A stretch of DNA of 7,865 nucleotides from an uncultured Mycoplasma sp. GTDB taxonomy: Bacteria > Bacillota_I > Bacilli_A > RF39 > UBA660. The stretch's first letter is position 1; every line of letters begins with the position of its first letter. Shown piece by piece: positions 1 to 5,758 of this stretch. The translations under genes and the position numbers were made by a program. The notes beneath the pieces are model-generated. The model was not told the DNA's origin and made no database searches. It saw only the letters and a program-made list of their open reading frames with translations. Location: positions 1-7,865 of the forward strand of contig CAJLUG010000038.1 of NCBI GenBank assembly GCA_905209745.1, written 5' to 3'.

Positions 1-219
1 AGATATTATCAAAGACAAATGGATCATGCGATTGAAGTATTGGATATTATGAATGAACAAAGTTCTAATATTTTAATGCGTGGTGCTCGTTGTGTAACAG
101 TTAGTAAAAAAGTTACAAAAAAACTTAGAGAAAGAATGAGACAAGGAAGAGAGACAGCTGAAGATTTGGTAAATAATATGACTGATTCTGAAGGTATATC
201 TTTGGCTGCTTCTAAATAA
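1..219 (+). CDS. 3' end of an unrecognised gene (5' end outside window)
   Basis: The reading frame is open from the first base of the window, so the gene probably begins upstream; the first internal ATG is at position 19. At least 72 residues are visible. They are hydrophilic, predicted mostly helical and rich in Lys, Arg and Glu in the middle, with no membrane segment. It lies just before obg, where many Firmicutes carry rpmA (ribosomal protein L27), but this sequence is not L27 and I do not recognise a family. The TAA stop lies inside the 5' arm of a terminator-like hairpin, which fits a true gene end. The visible part could be the C-terminal tail of a larger protein. Function unknown. Confidence 0.55.
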   Translation, partial: RYYQRQMDHAIEVLDIMNEQSSNILMRGARCVTVSKKVTKKLRERMRQGRETAEDLVNNMTDSEGISLAASK

Positions 220-239
220 GAGATAATCTCTTATTTTTT
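214..239 (+). terminator. Rho-independent terminator or attenuator before obg
   Basis: A perfect 10-bp stem (214-223 with 227-236) encloses a 3-nt TAA loop and runs into six T residues (234-239). The upstream gene's stop codon is part of the stem. Only 22 nt separate the hairpin from the obg start, too little for a separate promoter, so either readthrough supplies obg or obg is transcribed from a promoter inside the upstream gene and passes this site. Confidence 0.7.
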
Positions 240-261
240 CCGTCTTTAGGGAGGTGCTTTT

Positions 262-1539
262 ATGTTTGTAGATGAGGTGGAAATTCGTGTAGAAGCAGGA
301 AATGGTGGAGATGGTTGTACTGCTTTTAGACGTGAAAAATATATATCTATGGGTGGTCCTTATGGAGGTAATGGAGGACATGGTTCTGATATTATTTTTA
401 AAGTCGATGAAGGACTTCATACATTACTTGATTTACGTTATCAAAAGTTAATTAAAGGTAAAAAAGGTGAGAATGGTCGTGGTAAGAATCAACATGGAAA
501 GGGTGCAGCACCTGTTGTTATTAGGGTGCCACAAGGAACTGTTGTGACGGATTTAGATACTGGATTAATACTTGCTGATTTATCTAAAAAAGATCAAGAA
601 GAAGTAATTGCGAAAGGTGGTCGTGGAGGTCGTGGTAATACGGCTTTTAAGACTCAAACAAATACGGCTCCTGATTATTCTGAAAATGGAGAAGAGGGAG
701 AAAAGAAGAATTTAAAAGTAGAAGTAAAGATGTTAGCGGATGTAGGGCTTGTTGGTCTTCCTAGTGTTGGTAAGAGTACGATTATTTCTATGGTGTCTAA
801 ATCTAAACCTAAAATTGCAGCTTATCACTTTACAACACTTTCTCCTAATTTAGGAGTTGTTAGAGCTAGTGATGGTAGAAGTTTTGTGATGGCTGATTTA
901 CCTGGATTAATTGAAGGTGCTTCTCATGGAGAAGGTTTGGGAGATAAGTTCTTAAAACATATTGAACGTACAAAAGTAATTGCTCATGTTATTGATATGT
1001 CAGCTAGTGAAGGACGTGACCCTTATCAAGATTATGAGTTAATTCGTAAAGAACTTGGAGCTTTTAATGAGAAATTACTTAAAAAACCAGAGATTATTAT
1101 TGCGAATAAGATGGATTTACCTAATGCGAAGGATGAGTTAGAAAAGTTTAAGAAAAAAATTGGGGATGTTGAAATCTTTTTAGTTAGTGCTGCTACTAAT
1201 ACAGGACTTAATGTTGTGGTTGATCGTTTGGCTGATTTAGTAGATCAAGTTCCAAATAGTCCACTATATGATGATAGTCAGATTGAAAGTCATGTTTTAT
1301 ATAAATTTAAGAAGGAAGAACCATTTACTATTACTCGTGATGATGATGGTACATGGGTGGTTTCTGGCCGTGAAGTTGAAAGACTTTTCAAGATGACTAA
1401 ATTCTCATCCGATGAAGCTGCATATAAATTTGCGAAAAAATTACGTAGAATGGGAATTGATCAGAAATTAGAAGAGTTAGGAATTCTAGAAGGAGATCAA
1501 GTTAGAATTTTGGATTTTTACTTTGATTATAGAAAATAG
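262..1539 (+). CDS. obg: GTPase Obg (ribosome assembly, stress and sporulation GTPase)
   Basis: Obg/CgtA is an essential GTPase that binds the large ribosomal subunit during late assembly; in Bacillus it is also linked to the general stress response and sporulation. The 425-residue protein has the full three-domain layout. The glycine-rich Obg fold covers about residues 1-158. The G domain carries the P-loop GLPSVGKST at 165-173, the switch II motif DLPG at 212-215, NKMD at 282-285 and SAA at 309-311. A C-terminal OCT domain runs from about 350 to 425 and includes the VSGREVERL stretch. Length is typical for Gram-positive Obg. The ATG start follows a strong GGGAGGTG site (249-256) with 5-nt spacing. 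The next gene starts 16 nt downstream, so the two are probably co-transcribed. No damage is visible. Confidence 0.98.
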   Translation: MFVDEVEIRVEAGNGGDGCTAFRREKYISMGGPYGGNGGHGSDIIFKVDEGLHTLLDLRYQKLIKGKKGENGRGKNQHGKGAAPVVIRVPQGTVVTDLDTGLILADLSKKDQEEVIAKGGRGGRGNTAFKTQTNTAPDYSENGEEGEKKNLKVEVKMLADVGLVGLPSVGKSTIISMVSKSKPKIAAYHFTTLSPNLGVVRASDGRSFVMADLPGLIEGASHGEGLGDKFLKHIERTKVIAHVIDMSASEGRDPYQDYELIRKELGAFNEKLLKKPEIIIANKMDLPNAKDELEKFKKKIGDVEIFLVSAATNTGLNVVVDRLADLVDQVPNSPLYDDSQIESHVLYKFKKEEPFTITRDDDGTWVVSGREVERLFKMTKFSSDEAAYKFAKKLRRMGIDQKLEELGILEGDQVRILDFYFDYRK

Positions 1540-1555
1540 ATAGGGAGTAGTATTG

Positions 1556-2749
1556 ATGCTTGATAATAAATTAAAAGAAGAGTTAATTCATAGATGTAAT
1601 CATTTATTTTTAGATCATGATTGTAGTCGTTGTCAGGGAAATGTTCGTTCCGAAGATCTTATTTGTTCTTTTTGTGGACAATTTCATACAGAACTATTAC
1701 AAGAAATAAAAGAGATTAATGCTATCTTTGATAAGCTTAGTCCTAAAGAATTAAAAGATCCAGTTAGCTTAGTTAGTTGGGAAAAATTAAAGTTTTTCCC
1801 TTTTTATAGCTCTCATATTAATAATAGTGAGATGGATGCTAATTACCGGTTATTTATGTGTAGTTTTCTTAAGAAAAAATATTATACTGATGCAGATATA
1901 GAGTTAATGGAATATATTTTTCAGGATATTTCTTTAGCTGATGATCAGATGAGTGGCTTATTACGAGATATGTTATTGGTTCGTTTATATAAGAATGAAC
2001 AAATTTTAACAAAGGAACAATATTCTTTGGTACTTAGTAACTTGGCATTATCTAAAACAAAACCATTTTCTCTTGAGTCTGATATAGAATTTAGAGCATT
2101 TCCCGATAATACATGGGGTCTTACGACGGGATATCATATTGCGTTAGATTCTCTTTTATTAGATGAACTTTATAAGAAGAGTCCTTTTCCTTTATATGTA
2201 TTATTTCATGAAGTAAGACATGTAGAACAAAATTATAAAAGAGAATTTAAAAAACCAGAAAATTTCTTTGATTTATATGCAGAATATGAAGAAGATGTTT
2301 TAATTTATTATAAATCTAGAAAAGATCCTTATAATTATAAAAAGTCTTTATATGAGTATGATGCGAGAATGTGGTCTTATCATAATACTACTGATTATTT
2401 TGATTGGTTGGGTATCTCTTTACCTGATCAATATGCCATTACTTGTTCTGGTATTAATGATATGAATGTTGATCGTCTGGATAATCCAATTCGTAAAGTG
2501 AAGGGACATATTGATATTAATATTGATCATGAAATTGTTCATGTATTAAATCAGAACCCTTATTTATTTGAGGGTGGAAAGACTTATTTTCAATATGAGT
2601 TTACTAAGGATCGAGGAGAAGTTCGTTATAAAACAAAAAAAGAGATTATTGATTTTTATCATCAACACGAATTTTCTAATTTACTATTTAATAAATTAAT
2701 ATTACGAGCAGAAGATAGAGATAGAAAGTGTAAAAAACTTGTTAAATAG
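1556..2749 (+). CDS. Unrecognised protein with N-terminal zinc ribbon and HExxH metallopeptidase-like motif
   Basis: I do not recognise a named family for this 397-residue protein. Near the N-terminus, paired cysteines C23-x2-C26 and C37-x2-C40 look like a zinc ribbon, with a further cysteine at 14. In the middle, HEVRH at 218-222 fits the HExxH zinc-protease signature. Forty-five residues later E267-YDA resembles the third-ligand Glu helix of gluzincin peptidases. The rest is rich in Tyr, Asp and Lys. No signal peptide or membrane helix is visible, so it is probably cytosolic. I prefer the ATG at 1556, which lies 8 nt after GGGAG (1543-1547); the TTG one codon earlier would be only 5 nt away. 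It sits 16 nt after obg and ends in tandem TAG-TAA stops. Peptidase activity is inferred from motifs only. Confidence 0.85.
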   Translation: MLDNKLKEELIHRCNHLFLDHDCSRCQGNVRSEDLICSFCGQFHTELLQEIKEINAIFDKLSPKELKDPVSLVSWEKLKFFPFYSSHINNSEMDANYRLFMCSFLKKKYYTDADIELMEYIFQDISLADDQMSGLLRDMLLVRLYKNEQILTKEQYSLVLSNLALSKTKPFSLESDIEFRAFPDNTWGLTTGYHIALDSLLLDELYKKSPFPLYVLFHEVRHVEQNYKREFKKPENFFDLYAEYEEDVLIYYKSRKDPYNYKKSLYEYDARMWSYHNTTDYFDWLGISLPDQYAITCSGINDMNVDRLDNPIRKVKGHIDINIDHEIVHVLNQNPYLFEGGKTYFQYEFTKDRGEVRYKTKKEIIDFYHQHEFSNLLFNKLILRAEDRDRKCKKLVK

Positions 2750-2758
2750 TAATGTATA

Positions 2759-2790
2759 CCAATAAAATATTGCGAGGTAATTTTATTTGG
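2759..2790. promoter_or_regulatory. Palindrome over the promoter of the HPt-receiver gene (possible operator)
   Basis: AATAAAAT (2761-2768) is mirrored exactly by ATTTTATT (2780-2787), and an outer CC/GG pair can form if one T bulges. The -35 box lies in the 11-nt loop and the right arm lies in the promoter spacer, a typical operator position. It could also act as a weak transcript-end hairpin for the upstream gene, but no good T tract follows. The arms are AT-only, so chance is a real alternative. Confidence 0.35.
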
Positions 2791-2798
2791 GTTATAAT
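2770..2798 (+). promoter_or_regulatory. Sigma-A type promoter for the HPt-receiver gene
   Basis: TTGCGA (2770-2775) matches 4 of 6 bases of the -35 consensus. A perfect TATAAT (2793-2798) follows after a 17-bp spacer. Transcription would start near 2804-2806, giving a leader of about 25 nt before the ATG at 2830. This separates the gene from the obg transcript. Confidence 0.75.
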
Positions 2799-2802
2799 TT
2801 AG

Positions 2803-2831
2803 ATAGAAAGGTAAAAGAGGTGACTTTCTAT
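2803..2831 (+). promoter_or_regulatory. Hairpin presenting the ribosome binding site of the HPt-receiver gene
   Basis: ATAGAAAG (2803-2810) pairs exactly with CTTTCTAT (2824-2831). The 13-nt loop holds the Shine-Dalgarno sequence AGAGGTGA (2816-2823), and the first two bases of the start codon are in the stem. The predicted transcript start falls at the edge of the left arm, so the full stem may form only on longer readthrough transcripts. Confidence 0.4.
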
Positions 2832-3645
2832 GTTGGATGTAGAGTTTTTAAAACAGAATGGTGTTGATGTTGAAAAAAGTTTAGAACTATTTGGAGATAT
2901 GGAAACTTATAATGATACTGTGGGAGATTTTCTTATAGGGTTAGATTCTAAACTTCCTTTATTAAAAAAGTATAAAGATGAAAAAGATATGAATAATTAT
3001 GCTATTTATGTTCATTCGTTAAAGAGTGATGCTAGGTATTTTGGTTTTACTAAGTTGGCAGAACTTGCTTATCAGCAAGAGATGAAGAGTAAAGCCGGAG
3101 ATATTTATTATATTTATGATACTTATCAAGAATTGGTGGATGAAGCAAATCGTATGGCTCATGTTGTCAAACAATATCTTGGTAAAGAGAATTTTGATAA
3201 GGATGATGTTTCTTTTAAAGAAGAAATGGATACTTTGTCTACTGGAGAAGTTTATGTAGATCCTACTATTTTAGTGGCAGACGACTCTGATATCGTTAGA
3301 AATTTTGTGGCTAGAATCTTTAAAGATTCTTATCGAGTTGCAGTTGCGAAAGATGGTAGAGAAGCTTTAGATATGATTAAAGCAAATGAAGATGGAGATG
3401 CTATTAAGGCAATTTTACTGGATTTAAATATGCCTAGCTTATCTGGATTCGATGTACTTGACTATATGAAGGAACATAATTTATTAAAGAAGATGCCAGT
3501 ATCAATTATTTCTGGAGATTCTTCTAAAGAAACGATTGATCGAGCATTTACTTATCCTATTGTCGATATGATTAAAAAACCATTTAATGATATGGATATT
3601 AAAAGAGTTGTAGAGAAGACTATTTATTTTAAAGATATGAATTAA
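2830..3645 (+). CDS. HPt-receiver fusion, phosphorelay protein without output domain
   Basis: The 271-residue protein joins two phosphorelay modules. Residues about 1-117 form a histidine phosphotransfer (HPt) domain with the motif HSLKSDA, where H62 is the likely phosphorylated histidine. Residues about 145-271 form a CheY-like receiver with the acidic pair D151-D152, phospho-acceptor D198 in LLDLNMP, switch S228 and conserved K250-P251. All residues needed for phosphotransfer are present. There is no DNA-binding, catalytic or membrane segment, so it should relay phosphate between other proteins in the cytosol rather than act on DNA itself. No sensor kinase is encoded in the window. It has its own promoter and an AGAGGTGA ribosome binding site 6 nt before the ATG. 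The stop is doubled (TAATAA). Its pathway is unknown; a sporulation or surface-signalling role would be speculation. Confidence 0.9.
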   Translation: MLDVEFLKQNGVDVEKSLELFGDMETYNDTVGDFLIGLDSKLPLLKKYKDEKDMNNYAIYVHSLKSDARYFGFTKLAELAYQQEMKSKAGDIYYIYDTYQELVDEANRMAHVVKQYLGKENFDKDDVSFKEEMDTLSTGEVYVDPTILVADDSDIVRNFVARIFKDSYRVAVAKDGREALDMIKANEDGDAIKAILLDLNMPSLSGFDVLDYMKEHNLLKKMPVSIISGDSSKETIDRAFTYPIVDMIKKPFNDMDIKRVVEKTIYFKDMN

Positions 3646-3646
3646 T

Positions 3647-3684
3647 AAAAAAAGAAAAAAAGAAAAAAAAGAAAAAAAGAAAAG
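3647..3684. repeat. Short tandem repeat of the A7G type
   Basis: Runs of 7, 7, 8, 7 and 4 adenines are each followed by a single G (at 3654, 3662, 3671, 3679 and 3684). The tract lies right after the stop of the HPt-receiver gene, outside any coding region. It supplies the left arm of the terminator hairpin and a T-rich tail for transcripts coming from sspI. Confidence 0.85.
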
Positions 3685-3716
3685 CTAACTTTCGTTTTGG
3701 CTTTCTTTTTTTTCTT
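3669..3716. terminator. Bidirectional terminator between convergent genes
   Basis: AAAGC (3681-3685) pairs with GCTTT (3700-3704). The stem then continues through the A-rich left arm and T-rich right arm to about 3669/3716, allowing two single-base bulges (A3680 and T3713). The loop can add a short AAC/GTT pairing. On the minus strand the hairpin is followed by long T runs, which suits termination of sspI, whose stop codon lies at the edge of the loop. On the plus strand the right arm itself is T-rich. Confidence 0.7.
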
Positions 3717-3933
3717 GTTCTAAACCTTTTTCTACACGTTGTTTAATGATATCTACTAATTCATTTTTTAATTCTTGGTCAGCGTTTTCCCAGATGATTT
3801 CTAGAAAAACACCAAGACCTGGTAGTGTTACTTCATCTTGTGATGCTACTGATTCATCGATGGCTCTTCTTAAAGTATCATAGTCATCTCCTTTAAAATT
3901 ATTAATAATATGTTCTCTTATACTTAAGTCCAT
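3685..3933 (-). CDS. sspI: Small acid-soluble spore protein SspI
   Basis: SspI is a minor small acid-soluble protein made in the forespore and kept in the spore core; its exact role is not well defined. The 82-residue product matches the Bacillus protein along its length: it begins MDLSIR and has the family hallmark LPGLGVFLEIIW at 37-48 followed by NA. It is about ten residues longer than the roughly 71-residue Bacillus protein, with a charged tail rich in Glu, Lys and Ser. The start at 3933 is fixed by a perfect AGGAGGG (3946-3940) with 6-nt spacing and by the family N-terminus. A longer frame open to 4089 reads through the promoter and is not used. From memory, sspI lies beside the TrmH-family gene ysgA in Bacillus subtilis; here the equivalent gene is about 1 kb away, separated by a decayed gene and a peptidase gene. 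Confidence 0.95.
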   Translation of the reverse strand: MDLSIREHIINNFKGDDYDTLRRAIDESVASQDEVTLPGLGVFLEIIWENADQELKNELVDIIKQRVEKGLEQEKKESQNES

Positions 3934-3951
3934 GATTTTCCCTCCTAAATG

Positions 3952-3980
3952 TAGTATGAATAAATCGTTTAAAATTATAC
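3952..3980 (-). promoter_or_regulatory. Candidate sigma-G (forespore) promoter of sspI
   Basis: On the minus strand, GTATA (3980-3976) fits the sigma-G -35 pattern GHATR. CATACTA (3958-3952) fits the -10 pattern CATWHTA exactly. The spacer is 17 nt. Forespore expression is what the SASP family requires. The caution is distance: the start point would fall near 3946, so the ribosome binding site would lie at the very 5' end of the mRNA. Confidence 0.55.
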
Positions 3981-4033
3981 ATATTTTACATAACAAATAT
4001 TTAAAATGCTTGTTTATAACACCGTAATATAAA

Positions 4034-4062
4034 TTGACATTTTCTAGGAAAAATGATGTAGT
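4034..4062 (+). promoter_or_regulatory. Promoter with consensus -35 before the decayed AbiEi gene
   Basis: TTGACA (4034-4039) is a perfect sigma-A -35 box. At 17-bp spacing the -10 is TGTAGT (4057-4062), which matches 4 of 6 bases. The spacer is filled by the left arm and most of the loop of an inverted repeat. A strong -35 with a weak -10 and an overlapping palindrome is the usual look of a repressed promoter. Confidence 0.5.
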
Positions 4063-4074
4063 TTTCCTAGAAAA
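4040..4074. promoter_or_regulatory. Perfect 13-bp inverted repeat, likely operator
   Basis: The arm TTTTCTAGGAAAA (4040-4052) is repeated exactly as its reverse complement at 4062-4074, with 9 nt between. The repeat starts right after the -35 box and covers the spacer and the -10 region. AbiEi antitoxins are known to repress their own promoter by binding inverted repeats, and the gene just downstream is an AbiEi remnant, so this is probably its old operator. As RNA it would form a stable hairpin ahead of the AAAGGA ribosome binding site. Confidence 0.6.
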
Positions 4075-4087
4075 AGGAAATAATAAC

Positions 4088-4363
4088 ATGAATAATTATG
4101 ATAAAGTTTTAAAATATGTTAAAGAAAATAATGAATATATTACTACAAATATTATGCTATCTCTTTATACTTACATAATATTTTTGATAGGATTCTATTC
4201 ATTTTATGATATTACTGTTTTATACAATTGCAGTAGTAATTTACTAAATAATGAGAATGTTTCTTTAAGGTGTGTAAAAAATGAAATCTTTCAACTTGAA
4301 AAAAATATTATATTTTTAAAGAAGGAGGAAGAAAGGAGACTTTTCTTTCTTTTTAATTTATAG
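4088..4363 (+). pseudogene. Decayed AbiEi-family antitoxin gene
   Basis: Three pieces resemble an AbiEi-type antitoxin of about 200 residues, known from type IV toxin-antitoxin systems. Piece A (4088-4147, starting at an ATG after AAAGGA) encodes the start of the winged helix-turn-helix: KVLKYVKENNEYITT. Piece B lies in another frame (4156-4191) and encodes AISLYLHNIFDR, like the family's TALYLHxLxDR segment. Piece C is back in the first frame (4193-4297) and encodes FYDITV, then SSNLLNNENV and VKNEIFQL, as in the following family segment. About 40 codons between A and B are missing, one extra base separates B from C, and similarity stops near 4300. The uninterrupted first frame runs on to a TAG at 4361-4363 and could make a 91-residue peptide, but not a working antitoxin. 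No AbiEii toxin gene is present. The family call is from remembered motifs, not a search. Confidence 0.65.
4326..4354 (+). terminator. Terminator-like hairpin before the translation cluster
   Basis: AAGAAAG (4329-4335) pairs with CTTTCTT (4345-4351), and the stem can extend outward by two G-T pairs and one A-T pair. The loop is 9 nt and the right arm merges into a T run (4350-4354). It would stop transcripts from the promoter at 4034 before they enter the peptidase gene. An alternative shorter pairing within the loop is also possible. Confidence 0.4.
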
Positions 4364-4369
4364 TACAAT
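4359..4369 (+). promoter_or_regulatory. Weak -10 candidates for the downstream cluster
   Basis: Two overlapping 5-of-6 matches to TATAAT are present: TATAGT (4359-4364) and TACAAT (4364-4369). Neither has a recognisable -35 at normal spacing. They lie between the terminator-like hairpin and the first gene of the cluster, where a promoter is expected. The leader would be very short. Confidence 0.25.
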
Positions 4370-4384
4370 AATATTGGTGGTATG

Positions 4385-5023
4385 ATGAAGTTAGTAATTA
4401 ATAACGAGACTTATCCTATCGAAATAGAAAGAAAAAAAAGCAATAAAAATACTTATATTAGAGTAAAGAAAGATTATACTATTTTAGTAACTACTAATTA
4501 TTTTACTAGTGATAGAAAAATTAGTGAGTTAATTACTAATAATCAAAAAAAGATTCTTAAGATGATAGAGACACAACAAATTAAGAATGAAAATAATACT
4601 GGTTTCTTTTATTTGGGTAAAAAATATGATATTGTATATGTTGAATATTGTGATATTTCTTTTGGAGATAGTAAAGTGTTTTTAAATCGTAAGTTAGATA
4701 TTGATCGTTGGTATAAAGCACAAGCTAAAGTATTGTTTAAAGAGAGACTTGATGCTTTGTATGATCAGTTTTCTAGAAGAATTCCTTATCCTAGTCTTAG
4801 AATTAGAAAGATGAGTACTAGATGGGGAGTATGTAATGTTAAGAGTAAGACAGTTACTTTAAATTTAGAGTTAATTAAAAGAGATGTTAAATATTTAGAT
4901 TATGTTATTATACATGAATTATCACATTTGATTTATGCTAATCACTCTAGTAGTTTTTGGAGTTTAGTAGAAGAAAATATGCCTAATTATAAGAAGTATC
5001 GGAAGGAGATGAAGGAGTTTTAA
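4385..5023 (+). CDS. YgjP-type (DUF45) zinc metallopeptidase domain protein
   Basis: This is a 212-residue member of the YgjP/DUF45 group of M48-like metallopeptidase-fold proteins. The hallmark region is complete: TRWGVC at 145-150, then HELSH at 177-181 (the HExxH zinc site) and H187 followed by SSSFW, the usual third ligand in HxxxFW. No signal peptide or membrane helix is seen, so it should be cytosolic. The physiological substrate of the family is unknown; some members are encoded with type I restriction systems, but none is here. I prefer the ATG at 4385, 4 nt after GGTGG (4376-4380); an ATG one codon earlier leaves only 1 nt. The stop overlaps the start of the next gene by one base (TAATG), which indicates translational coupling. 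Confidence 0.9.
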   Translation: MKLVINNETYPIEIERKKSNKNTYIRVKKDYTILVTTNYFTSDRKISELITNNQKKILKMIETQQIKNENNTGFFYLGKKYDIVYVEYCDISFGDSKVFLNRKLDIDRWYKAQAKVLFKERLDALYDQFSRRIPYPSLRIRKMSTRWGVCNVKSKTVTLNLELIKRDVKYLDYVIIHELSHLIYANHSSSFWSLVEENMPNYKKYRKEMKEF

Positions 5024-5757
5024 TGTTAATTACAAGTTTAGAAAATGAAAGAGTTAAAAAGTATAGAAAGTTAAAGAAGAGAAAATATAGAGAAGAGTAT
5101 CAAGAGTTTATTGTAGAAGGAATGCATCTTGTGTTAGAAGCGTTTAAGAGTGGGATTATTGAGGAGTTAATTATGGAAGAAAATGAGGCAATACCACTTC
5201 CATGTCCTTATGTTTATGTAACGAAGGAAGTTATTACTAAGATATCTACTTTAGATACGCCATCTAATATTATGGCTTTATGTAAGATTGTACCAGAAAG
5301 GGATTTAAAGGGAAATCGTATTTTGATTTTAGATGAAGTACAAGATCCTGGAAATTTGGGTACCATTTTAAGAAGTGCAAAAGCATTTGATATTGATACT
5401 GTTATTTTATCTGAAAATACGGTTGATTTATATAATCCTAAAGTGATTCGTGCAACACAAGGAATGTTATTTCATTTAAATGTTATTAAACGTGAAATTT
5501 CTCCTATCTTAGATGTACTTCATAATAGAGAAATTCCTATTTATGGTAGTTGTGTTGATTATGGAGAAGATGCAAGAGGGTTAACTAAGAAAGATTGTAA
5601 GAAGTTTGCTTTAATTGTTGGTAATGAAGGAAATGGTATAAGATCCAGTACATTTGATAAGTGCGATAAGAGACTTTATATTAAGATGAATGAGAGGGTA
5701 GAAAGTTTAAATGTTGCGGTAGCAACTAGCATTTTGCTGTATGAACTTAGTAAATAA
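5023..5757 (+). CDS. TrmH/SpoU-family RNA 2'-O-ribose methyltransferase (YsgA-like)
   Basis: The 244-residue protein belongs to the SPOUT (TrmH) class, which methylates ribose 2'-OH groups of rRNA or tRNA using S-adenosylmethionine bound in a C-terminal trefoil knot. An N-terminal substrate-binding domain covers about residues 1-95. Motif 1 spans 104-117 (DEVQDPGNLGTILR, with N111 and catalytic-type R117). Motif 2 is GNEGNG at 200-205 and motif 3 is SLNVAVA at 228-234. All three motifs are intact. It is closest in type to Bacillus YsgA; the target nucleotide cannot be told from sequence. AAGGAG (5012-5017) lies 5 nt before the ATG, which overlaps the previous stop by one base. The next start follows one base after its own stop, so it sits inside an operon with other RNA-modification and ribosome-assembly genes. 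Confidence 0.95.
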   Translation: MLITSLENERVKKYRKLKKRKYREEYQEFIVEGMHLVLEAFKSGIIEELIMEENEAIPLPCPYVYVTKEVITKISTLDTPSNIMALCKIVPERDLKGNRILILDEVQDPGNLGTILRSAKAFDIDTVILSENTVDLYNPKVIRATQGMLFHLNVIKREISPILDVLHNREIPIYGSCVDYGEDARGLTKKDCKKFALIVGNEGNGIRSSTFDKCDKRLYIKMNERVESLNVAVATSILLYELSK

Positions 5758-5758
5758 T

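Noticed and set aside
73..420. Minus-strand open frame of 115 codons opposite the first gene and obg
   Set aside because: It overlaps the strongly supported N-terminus of obg, has a low-complexity Ser/Thr/Ile/Phe-rich product, and has no ribosome binding site.
4034..4087. TTG start at 4034 for the small open frame
   Set aside because: This TTG is part of the TTGACA promoter box and the inverted repeat; the ATG at 4088 has its own AAAGGA site and begins the family match.
3941..4087. Riboswitch or small RNA in the divergent region
   Set aside because: The interval is short and is explained by the sspI promoter, a sigma-A promoter and an operator-like repeat; no known riboswitch core was recognised.
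3934..4089. N-terminal extension of sspI by about 50 codons
   Set aside because: The known SspI N-terminus begins at 3933 next to a perfect ribosome binding site, and the extension reads through the candidate promoter.
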